Shown: piece after piece, positions 1-6,004 of the stretch
Layout of the letters: the number at the start of each line of letters is the position of its first letter
How positions within the stretch are numbered: the stretch's first letter is position 1
Assembly: GCA_018672815.1 (NCBI GenBank)
Contig: JABHDX010000068.1
Coordinates: 1-8,244 of the forward strand
Direction of reading: 5' to 3'
DNA: 8,244 nt
Origin: Gammaproteobacteria bacterium
Lineage (GTDB): Bacteria > Pseudomonadota > Gammaproteobacteria > UBA11654
The notes under the pieces: generated by a model
The model's database searches: none
Seen by the model: only the letters and a program-made list of their open reading frames with translations
Told to the model about the DNA's origin: nothing
Program-made: the position numbers and the translations under genes

Positions 1-944
1 ACTTTGTGTGTATCAGGTGGATTAGTGCCTTTGCATCCTGTAACATATACTTTGTTTTCTCCCACTTGTTGCATATCCAATGAATTAAAATGAGCTGTCA
101 CATCTGGGTTTAGATAAGCTGTGGTTGATATTTCATAAAGCAATTGAGCTGTCACAGTCCCAATTGATACTAAACCACCTGTGTTTGGGTGTTTTGTAAT
201 AGTAAATGAACCATCCTCTTCTATTTCAGCTATTGGGTATCCAATGTTTTTAAAGCTTTCAACTTCTTGAAAAAATGAATAATTCCCACCCGTAGCCTGA
301 GCGCCGCATTCGATTATATGACCAGCAGCTAATGCTCCTGCTAGAGCATCAAAATCATCACGCGACCAATTGTATTTCCAGGCTGCCGGCCCCATAACAA
401 CTGAAGCATCTGTCACTCTTGGGCAGATAACAATATCAGCACCTTGGTCTAATGCTTCCTTTATGCCCCATGAGCCCAAATATGCATTGGCTGTCAGTAC
501 AGGATAATTTGCTTCTTTAAGAGGGATTTTTCTATCGATGTTCTCAAGTTCAACTCCTTGTTGTTCGAGATTCTTAAGGTCTGGAACTATATTATCACCA
601 TCAATGTAAGCAACTTTAGAATCAACATTTATTTCTGATAAAATTGCATTAATTTCATGAGCCATTGATTTTGGATTAAGTCCACCTGCATTGGTGACTA
701 TTTTTATATTTTTATCATGGCAAGACTCAGCAATTTCTTTTATTTGTTTTAAAAAGGTTGCTACATAGCCCACTTGATCACCACGTTTGACTTTTTGACC
801 ATAAAGAATACCCATAGTCAATTCAGCAAGATAATCTCCTGTAAGAACATCAATGGGTCCTCCATCAATCATATCTTTTGCAGCTGAAAGCTTGTCACCA
901 TAATATCCGCTACAATTAGCTATTCGAATAACATCTTTACTCAT
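1..944 (-). CDS. atuA: AtuA-family (DUF1446) protein, 3' end cut by window
   Basis: The first 314 codons of an open reading frame that leaves the window at base 1; family members are often near 590 residues, so roughly half is missing. Seen: an N-terminal IANCSGYYGDKLSAAKDM segment (residues 8-25), DVLTGDYLAELTMG (32-45), TNAGGLNPKSMA (84-95) and ICPRVTDASVVMGPAAW (173-189). These are the hallmark blocks of the acyclic terpene utilisation AtuA family; a Pro stands where I recall Gly in the CGRVTDAS block. Known: atuA belongs to the Pseudomonas citronellol/geraniol degradation cluster, but its exact reaction is not firmly established. The start lies 6 bases after the TetR stop, with only a weak purine-rich leader (CGGAAA), so translation probably relies on coupling within the leftward operon. 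Any C-terminal domain lies outside the window. Family assignment is secure; the substrate is not. Confidence 0.88.
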   Translation of the reverse strand, partial: MSKDVIRIANCSGYYGDKLSAAKDMIDGGPIDVLTGDYLAELTMGILYGQKVKRGDQVGYVATFLKQIKEIAESCHDKNIKIVTNAGGLNPKSMAHEINAILSEINVDSKVAYIDGDNIVPDLKNLEQQGVELENIDRKIPLKEANYPVLTANAYLGSWGIKEALDQGADIVICPRVTDASVVMGPAAWKYNWSRDDFDALAGALAAGHIIECGAQATGGNYSFFQEVESFKNIGYPIAEIEEDGSFTITKHPNTGGLVSIGTVTAQLLYEISTTAYLNPDVTAHFNSLDMQQVGENKVYVTGCKGTNPPDTHK

Positions 945-950
945 TTTTTA

Positions 951-1541
951 TTATTTCCGATTGAGACTTTCCAAAATGAGGTCTGTCACCATGTTGGAAG
1001 ATTTTTCAGGTAAATCTTCTAATGTTTTTTTATTTTCTGGTATAGAAAGTTCTCGCGCTATTCCTCCAAGAGATATTGCAACGGCTTGAGTATCAATGTT
1101 TTTAATTTCATTAATTTCTTGAGCTTCATCAAGCAAACTTTTAATAAAAGAAATAAAGTAATTCTGGTGAAAATCAATCATTTCTTTAGCCCCTCTTATT
1201 TTATCTAAATCACCATCGAATTTTTGTAACTTAGGACCGGCAGCCTCATTGCCAATTCTCATATAGATTCTTAATCTTTCTAATGGAGAATCAATATCTT
1301 TCATACTGTTTAATGCTTCTCTTCCAATATTAGTTAGAATCCTATCCATAGTCGTTGTGATTAAATCTTCCTTACTGGGTGCAATTTCATACAGTGTGCG
1401 AAGTGAGACTTTTAGGTGTGAAGCAATATCAGACATGGTTAAATTAGCAATACCTGTTTCAAGAAGGCTCTCAAAATCCTCAATAACATTAATATGTTTA
1501 TCCGTTAAATTTTTAAATGTTTTTCTTGTTACTTGAGACAT
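951..1541 (-). CDS. TetR-family transcriptional regulator (AtuR-like position)
   Basis: A 196-residue protein, normal for TetR regulators. The DNA-binding helix-turn-helix is seen at about residues 35-65: LTMSDIASHLKVSLRTLYEI followed by APSKEDL, which is the classic TetR recognition-helix region and ensuing helix. The C-terminal part is helical and poorly conserved, as expected for a ligand and dimer domain. Start choice: a longer frame from 1559 would overlap the carboxylase gene by 17 bases, but a good ribosome binding site (AAGGA, 1547-1551) sits 5 bases before the ATG at 1541, so I prefer that start. It lies third in the leftward operon, directly after the carboxylase alpha gene, so it would be autoregulated. 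By analogy with AtuR, which represses the Pseudomonas atu genes, it probably binds the dyad at 5134-5161 and responds to a pathway acyl-CoA; both points are inference. Confidence 0.9.
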   Translation of the reverse strand: MSQVTRKTFKNLTDKHINVIEDFESLLETGIANLTMSDIASHLKVSLRTLYEIAPSKEDLITTTMDRILTNIGREALNSMKDIDSPLERLRIYMRIGNEAAGPKLQKFDGDLDKIRGAKEMIDFHQNYFISFIKSLLDEAQEINEIKNIDTQAVAISLGGIARELSIPENKKTLEDLPEKSSNMVTDLILESLNRK

Positions 1542-1542
1542 A

Positions 1543-3477
1543 TTATTCCTTATCATCATTAATTATCATTAAGTTAGCACCAAGTTCCAGTTGTTGGCCT
1601 TCAGATATAAACAGTTGTTCTACTAAACCATTCTGGTAAGCAGTCACTGTATGATTCATCTTCATAGCCTCTATAACTACTAATTGATCTCCGATTTCAA
1701 CAAAATCTCCCTCTTTTACCATCACCTTTAGTACTTTACCTGGCATTGGAGAAATCATCGAGCCTTCCCTTACCTCTATATCAGGTGAAACAAATTTTGG
1801 CACTAATCTCAACAATTTATTTCCTTTTGAGAATTGAACCAATAAGGAGTTTTCAAATTGTGTAATTTTCCATTGATTTCTAACGCCATCTAACTCTATA
1901 TCCAAGGAAGCATTATTCCAGTTATGAATAATTGCTAGAGAGCCATTGGCTATTTTATAAGTACCATTTCGTTGTCGTTTATACTCTATAGATATTTCTT
2001 GATCTGCTAGAGTAAAATTAACTTTTTGAAATGGCAATCTAGCATTATGCCAACCCGATGGTATATTTTTTAAAGTATTGGCATTATCCCTATTGGCACC
2101 TTGTAACCAAAGGGCTGCGGAAATGGCAAGAGAATTTAATTCGTCATCAGACAAATTAATTTCAGTTTGGGGTTTATATAGATCTATAAAATCAGTTGTT
2201 GTTTTTCCCTCTAAGAATTCCTTACTAATTAAAATATTTCTTAAAAATTCAATATTATTATTAAAGCCACCAAAGTGAGCTGATTCAAGTTCCGATGTAA
2301 GCTTTTCAGTTGCGTCTTTTCTATTTTTTCCATGAGCAATAACTTTCGCTATCATTGGATCAAAATCGGTGTTTACATTCATACCTTTCTTAATACCAGT
2401 ATCCCAACGTATACTCTTATTTTTATTGATATCATTGGCAAAAAGGGTTCCCGTTGATGGTAAAAAGTTATTAGAAGGGTCTTCTGCATAAATTCTAGCC
2501 TCAATAGCATGGCCGTTTGTTCTAATGTCTTTTTGATTCAATTGCATAGACTGATTATCAGCTATTTTTAATTGCTCTTTAACTAGGTCTACACCTGTTA
2601 CCATTTCAGTCACTGGATGTTCGACTTGGAGCCTTGTATTCATTTCAAGAAACCAAAATTCTCCGGTCATATCATCCATCAAAAACTCTACAGTTCCAGC
2701 TGATTGATAGTTAATTTGTTTGGTAAGATTTACAGCTGCTGAAGTTATTTTATCTCTAGTTGCATCATCGATTCTTGGCGAAGGACATTCTTCTATGATT
2801 TTTTGATATCGCCTTTGAATGGAACATTCTCTTTCACCTAAGTGTAAAATACTTCCATGATTATCTGCTAGTACTTGGACTTCAATGTGTCTTGATTTTT
2901 CTACATATTTTTCGAAAAATACACGATCATCATCGAATGAATTATAAGCCTCTAGCTTAGCCATTTTGATCGAATCCTTAAGTTCTTTAGGATCTTGAAC
3001 CAAACGCATGCCTTTTCCGCCTCCTCCAGCTGCTGCTTTTACTAATATTGGGAAACCTATTTTTTTTACATCTTTTTCATTTTCTATAATCTCCAATACA
3101 GGAACCTTGGCTTTGGCTGCATATTTCTTTGATTTAATCTTGTCACCCATAATCTCGATAGCTTTAGGAGTTGGGCCAATCCATATCAATCCTGATTTTT
3201 CTACTAATTTTGCAAACTTTGAATTCTCCGACAGAAAACCATAACCTGGATGAATAGCCTGTACATTAGTTTTTAATGCCAATTCAACAATTTCTTTAGC
3301 ATCAAGATAAGTGTCTTTAATACGAACCGATTGATTAGCTTCATGGACGTATGGTGAATTTGAATCCGCTTCATTAAAAATAGCAACACAGAAGATATTA
3401 AGATCCTGTGCTGATCTAATAATTCTTGATGCAATCTCTCCTCGATTAGCTATTAATATTTTAGAAATATGATTCAT
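1543..3477 (-). CDS. Acyl-CoA carboxylase alpha subunit (biotin carboxylase + biotin carrier), MCC/GCC type
   Basis: A 644-residue alpha subunit of a biotin-dependent acyl-CoA carboxylase. It uses ATP and bicarbonate to carboxylate biotin, which then passes CO2 to the beta subunit encoded just upstream. Seen in order: biotin carboxylase N-domain (KILIANRGEIASRI, 6-19; HPGYGFLSEN, 76-85); ATP-grasp glycine loop GGGGKGM (151-157); HIEVQ (197-201) and ERECSIQRRYQK (215-226); catalytic EMNTRLQVEHPVTE (278-291); GHAIEARIYAEDP (322-334); a divergent middle domain (about 440-560) that should contact the beta subunit; and a C-terminal biotinyl domain with EAMKM (603-607), K606 being the biotinylated lysine. 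All key residues are present. Length and domain order match methylcrotonyl-CoA (LiuD) and geranyl-CoA (AtuF) carboxylase alpha subunits. Its start codon overlaps the beta subunit stop (ATGA), and its last codons carry the ribosome binding site of the TetR gene. Which acyl-CoA is used cannot be told from this subunit. Confidence 0.95.
   Translation of the reverse strand: MNHISKILIANRGEIASRIIRSAQDLNIFCVAIFNEADSNSPYVHEANQSVRIKDTYLDAKEIVELALKTNVQAIHPGYGFLSENSKFAKLVEKSGLIWIGPTPKAIEIMGDKIKSKKYAAKAKVPVLEIIENEKDVKKIGFPILVKAAAGGGGKGMRLVQDPKELKDSIKMAKLEAYNSFDDDRVFFEKYVEKSRHIEVQVLADNHGSILHLGERECSIQRRYQKIIEECPSPRIDDATRDKITSAAVNLTKQINYQSAGTVEFLMDDMTGEFWFLEMNTRLQVEHPVTEMVTGVDLVKEQLKIADNQSMQLNQKDIRTNGHAIEARIYAEDPSNNFLPSTGTLFANDINKNKSIRWDTGIKKGMNVNTDFDPMIAKVIAHGKNRKDATEKLTSELESAHFGGFNNNIEFLRNILISKEFLEGKTTTDFIDLYKPQTEINLSDDELNSLAISAALWLQGANRDNANTLKNIPSGWHNARLPFQKVNFTLADQEISIEYKRQRNGTYKIANGSLAIIHNWNNASLDIELDGVRNQWKITQFENSLLVQFSKGNKLLRLVPKFVSPDIEVREGSMISPMPGKVLKVMVKEGDFVEIGDQLVVIEAMKMNHTVTAYQNGLVEQLFISEGQQLELGANLMIINDDKE
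1547..1551 (-). promoter_or_regulatory. Ribosome binding site deciding the TetR start
   Basis: AAGGA on the minus strand, 5 bases before the ATG at 1541 and embedded in the last codons of the carboxylase alpha gene. It favours the 196-residue TetR product over a 202-residue one beginning at 1559, for which this site would lie inside the coding sequence. Confidence 0.7.
3474..3477 (-). other. ATGA stop/start overlap coupling carboxylase beta and alpha genes
   Basis: The TGA stop of the beta gene and the ATG of the alpha gene share bases (ATGA on the minus strand). This is the classic arrangement for translational coupling and would help keep the two subunits, which assemble as alpha6-beta6 in MCC and GCC, in balance. 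Confidence 0.85.
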
Positions 3478-5120
3478 AGCCTAAAGACTCCAAATTCTTT
3501 AGTTCCTTTGATGGGTTTGTTTCCAACAATTGATAGACACATTCCTATGACAGTTCTCGTATCTCTTGGATCGATGATCCCATCATCACTAACCAAACCT
3601 GTTGCTTCGAGTGCTCTAGAACCATCTTCTTGTAGCTTCTCTACTGCAGCAACTATTTGCTTATCTTCTTCTTCATTGAACTTTTCTCCTTTTCTCATGG
3701 CTCTTGCTCTTCGTACCAATGACATTACTCCAGCAATTTGCTTTCCTCCCATGACTGCAATTTTTGCTGACGGCCATATAAAGGTAAACCGATTATTAAA
3801 GGCTCTCCCAGACATAGCATAAGTACCTGCACCATAGGATGCTCCTAAGATTATAGTTATATGAGGTACGGTTGAATTTGATACAGCATTAATTAACTGA
3901 GAACCTTTCTTGATGCTTCCATCTCTTTCAAACTCTTTACCAACCAAAAATCCTGTGACATTCTGAAGAAATATTATTGGTGTATTAATTTTATTGCATA
4001 ATTGAATGAAGTGGGCAGCCTTCTGAGATGAGTCAGGATAAATTGCTCCATTGTTTCCTATAATAGCAACTGGATAACCATGCACATGTGTCCAACCACA
4101 AACTATTGATGATCCAAATAGAGGTTTAAATTCTTCAAAACGTGAACCATCAGAAAATCTAGCTATGGCTTCTTTAATATCAAATGGAGTTTTTAAATCT
4201 TTACTAACCAGTCCTAGTAATTCTTCACTATCGTAAACCGGTTCTTCTGGAACTTCTTCGATATTCTTCTCTGGTTTGTTCCAATTCAAATGAGAAACAA
4301 CTTCTCTGCATAATCTTAAAGCATCCATTTCATCTTCAGCTAGATAGTCAGATAATCCTGAAATCTCGGAATGCATTTGAGCGCCTCCGAGTGTTTCATC
4401 ATCAGATACCTCACCTGTTGCCATTTGAACCAATGGTGGCCCAGCTAAAAACACCTTTGATTGATCGCGTATGAAAATATTGTAATCTGACATTCCTGGT
4501 TGATAAGCACCTCCAGCAGTAGAGGAACCGAAAACTACTGCAATCGTTGGTATTCGCATCTTAGATAACTCAGTCATTTCATAAAACCACCTTCCACTTT
4601 CTGCAAAATGACCTGTACCTATGTTTGACATTTTTTGTTTTGATTTTGGATCAATCCTAAGATCAGCTCCTGCAGATTCAACAAAGCTAATGTATGGAAT
4701 ACCATTATCTCTAGCGATTTCTATACAACGTCCCCATTTTTTTGCAGCATAACTCGTTAGAGCTCCACCCAAAACAGTAGGATCATTACCGAATATGACA
4801 CATTCAACACCTGATATGACTCCAATACCAGCAACAGCACCTCCACCAATAGTATATTCAGATTCATAAGCGGCTAATGAACTAATTTCTAAAAATGGAC
4901 TGTCAGGATCTAAAACGTTAAATATTCGATCTCTAATAGACATTTTTCCACGCTTGGACAGCCTCTCATGATGATGAGGTCCACCTCCTATTTCAGCAAG
5001 ATCGAGTAAAACTTCTATCTCAGAGAGTTTCTTCATCATTTCGCTATAATTGTTTTTATAGACTTCTGATCTAATATCTAACTTTGAGATAATCTTTTGT
5101 TTTATCTTTTTATTTTCCAT
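3474..5120 (-). CDS. Acyl-CoA carboxylase beta subunit (carboxyltransferase), MCC/GCC lineage
   Basis: A 548-residue carboxyltransferase of the crotonase fold. It takes CO2 from carboxybiotin and places it on an acyl-CoA. Seen: GGGAVAGIGVISG (92-104) and FGNDPTVLGGA (110-120) in the N-domain; SFVESAGADL (145-154); the first oxyanion segment GSSTAGGAYQPGMSDY (198-213); VFLAGPPLVQMATGE (223-237) and ETLGGAQMHSEISGLSDYLA (242-261); in the C-domain QNVTGFLVG (386-394), the second oxyanion segment GASYGAGTYAMSGRAF (426-441), and MGGKQIAG (457-464). The ESAGA(D/N)L block and overall order fit the methylcrotonyl/geranyl-CoA carboxylase lineage, which carboxylates the gamma carbon of unsaturated acyl-CoAs, rather than propionyl-CoA carboxylase. 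The loop at 155-176 looks longer than in LiuB as I remember it. First gene of the leftward operon; it shares an ATGA overlap with the alpha subunit, as befits a stoichiometric complex. The start has no clear ribosome binding site and a predicted leader of only about 14 bases. Confidence 0.95.
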   Translation of the reverse strand: MENKKIKQKIISKLDIRSEVYKNNYSEMMKKLSEIEVLLDLAEIGGGPHHHERLSKRGKMSIRDRIFNVLDPDSPFLEISSLAAYESEYTIGGGAVAGIGVISGVECVIFGNDPTVLGGALTSYAAKKWGRCIEIARDNGIPYISFVESAGADLRIDPKSKQKMSNIGTGHFAESGRWFYEMTELSKMRIPTIAVVFGSSTAGGAYQPGMSDYNIFIRDQSKVFLAGPPLVQMATGEVSDDETLGGAQMHSEISGLSDYLAEDEMDALRLCREVVSHLNWNKPEKNIEEVPEEPVYDSEELLGLVSKDLKTPFDIKEAIARFSDGSRFEEFKPLFGSSIVCGWTHVHGYPVAIIGNNGAIYPDSSQKAAHFIQLCNKINTPIIFLQNVTGFLVGKEFERDGSIKKGSQLINAVSNSTVPHITIILGASYGAGTYAMSGRAFNNRFTFIWPSAKIAVMGGKQIAGVMSLVRRARAMRKGEKFNEEEDKQIVAAVEKLQEDGSRALEATGLVSDDGIIDPRDTRTVIGMCLSIVGNKPIKGTKEFGVFRL

Positions 5121-5148
5121 TTAAAAACCATTTTGGTAATATTATAGT
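5120..5148 (+). promoter_or_regulatory. Candidate promoter for the rightward operon
   Basis: TTTAAA (5120-5125, 4 of 6 matches to the -35 consensus) and TATAGT (5143-5148, 5 of 6 matches to the -10 consensus) are separated by 17 bases. Transcription would begin near 5155, leaving about 30 bases before the ATG at 5185. TATAAA at 5148-5153 is an alternative -10 without a matching -35. The -10 overlaps the opposing -10 and lies within the dyad, which would let one repressor control both directions. Confidence 0.4.
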
Positions 5149-5161
5149 ATAAATATTACCA
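5134..5161. promoter_or_regulatory. 28-base perfect dyad, candidate TetR operator
   Basis: TGGTAATATT (5134-5143), an 8-base spacer ATAGTATA, then AATATTACCA (5152-5161): ten perfectly complementary positions on each side. It sits in the 64-base space between the divergent carboxylase and TIGR03084-type genes and covers the candidate -10 boxes for both directions, so a dimer bound here would shut both operons. TetR-family operators are commonly dyads of this sort, and Pseudomonas AtuR is reported to bind inverted repeats in its own divergent promoter region. The dyad is seen; the link to the TetR at 951-1541 is inferred. Arms of a transcribed hairpin are a less likely alternative, because the stem is AT-rich and no gene ends here. 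Confidence 0.75.
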
Positions 5162-5169
5162 TTACTAAA
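5141..5169 (-). promoter_or_regulatory. Candidate promoter for the leftward carboxylase-tetR-atuA operon
   Basis: On the minus strand a consensus -10 TATAAT (5141-5146) is preceded, 17 bases upstream, by a poor -35 TTTAGT (5164-5169, 3 of 6 matches). Transcription would start near 5134, about 14 bases before the carboxylase beta ATG. The -10 lies inside the dyad. Such AT-rich DNA yields chance matches, so the exact start is uncertain. Confidence 0.45.
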
Positions 5170-5184
5170 AGTATTAAAATTTAT

Positions 5185-5988
5185 ATGAAAGAGATCATTA
5201 AAGACATAAGAGAAGAAGTAGCTGAACTCAATAGTTTATTAATTAATCTTTCAACAGAACAATGGGCTACTAAAACTACATTTAAAGATTGGACACCAGA
5301 AATTGTGGTTTCGCACTTATGCTACTTCGATTTAATGACTATATACTCGATCAATGATGCTGAAAAGTTTTCGACGGAAGGGAAATACATCATGCAAGTT
5401 TTTTCAACAAAATATAATTCATTAGACAGAGCTATAGCTATAAAAGAAAGGCTAAATACCAAAAGTTATGAAGAACTTAGGACATTGTGGCTTTCATCCA
5501 ATGATCAAATGTGTTCTGTTTTTGAAACAGTTAATCCCAAACTAAGATGTCAATGGTTTGGACCTGATATGGGTGCAAAAATGTTTATGACTGCAAGATA
5601 CATGGAAACATGGTCTCATGGTCAAGAAATCTATGATTTATTAAAAAAGAAAAGACATTACACTGATAGCATAAAAAATATAGCAGACATCGGAGTAAAA
5701 ACATTCGAATGGACTTTTAAGAATAGACAATTAAATGTTCCTAATGAAAAACCATTTATTTCATTAACATCGCCATCAGGGGTTCAATGGCAATGGAATA
5801 ACTCAAATAACAAAAATAAAATTATTGGTAGAGCTAGTGATTTTTGCCATGTAGTAACACAAAATAGAAATGTAGCTGATACAAAATTGAAGATTCAAGG
5901 AGATATTGCAAAACAATGGATGTCTATTGCTCAATGTTTTGCTGGAGAACCTGAGTCTCCACCTGAAGTAGGAATGCGAGCTAGTTAA
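5185..5988 (+). CDS. DinB/maleylpyruvate-isomerase-like metalloprotein (TIGR03084 type)
   Basis: A 267-residue protein of the DinB/MDMPI superfamily, four-helix-bundle proteins that include mycothiol-dependent maleylpyruvate isomerase. Seen: the N-terminal helix with LSTEQWATKTTFKDWTPEIV (22-41), the first metal ligand in VVSHLCYFD (H44), and the second helix motif METWSHGQ (140-147) giving E141 and H145. His + Glu-x3-His matches the zinc triad of Corynebacterium maleylpyruvate isomerase as I recall it. The C-terminal half has LTSPSGVQWQW (194-204), a DFCHVVTQNRNVADT block (219-233) and IAQCFAG (248-254), typical of the TIGR03084 subfamily, which I know mainly from actinobacteria. There is no signal peptide or membrane segment, so it is cytoplasmic. 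It heads the rightward operon, 16 bases before an acyl-CoA dehydrogenase. Its start lacks a clear ribosome binding site. The reaction is unknown; isomerisation or thiol chemistry on a pathway intermediate is conceivable but is inference. Confidence 0.85.
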   Translation: MKEIIKDIREEVAELNSLLINLSTEQWATKTTFKDWTPEIVVSHLCYFDLMTIYSINDAEKFSTEGKYIMQVFSTKYNSLDRAIAIKERLNTKSYEELRTLWLSSNDQMCSVFETVNPKLRCQWFGPDMGAKMFMTARYMETWSHGQEIYDLLKKKRHYTDSIKNIADIGVKTFEWTFKNRQLNVPNEKPFISLTSPSGVQWQWNNSNNKNKIIGRASDFCHVVTQNRNVADTKLKIQGDIAKQWMSIAQCFAGEPESPPEVGMRAS

Positions 5989-5992
5989 TAAA

Positions 5993-5998
5993 AGAGGT
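5993..5998 (+). promoter_or_regulatory. Ribosome binding site of the acyl-CoA dehydrogenase
   Basis: AGAGGT, 6 bases before the ATG at 6005. It is the strongest such site in the rightward operon and confirms the dehydrogenase start; the upstream gene has no comparable site. Confidence 0.65.
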
Positions 5999-6004
5999 AA
6001 TAGT

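Noticed and set aside
3008..3244. Plus-strand open frame of 78 codons starting MPFPPPPAAAF
   Set aside because: Antisense to the glycine-rich ATP loop of the biotin carboxylase; the proline/alanine composition is just the complement of Gly/Ala codons.
3469..3822. Plus-strand 117-codon frame
   Set aside because: Antisense to the conserved C-domain of the carboxyltransferase; no family resemblance of its own.
1543..5120. Calling the carboxylase genes atuC/atuF or liuB/liuD outright
   Set aside because: Motifs fix the lineage but not the substrate, and methylcrotonyl- and geranyl-CoA carboxylases cannot be separated reliably by eye here.
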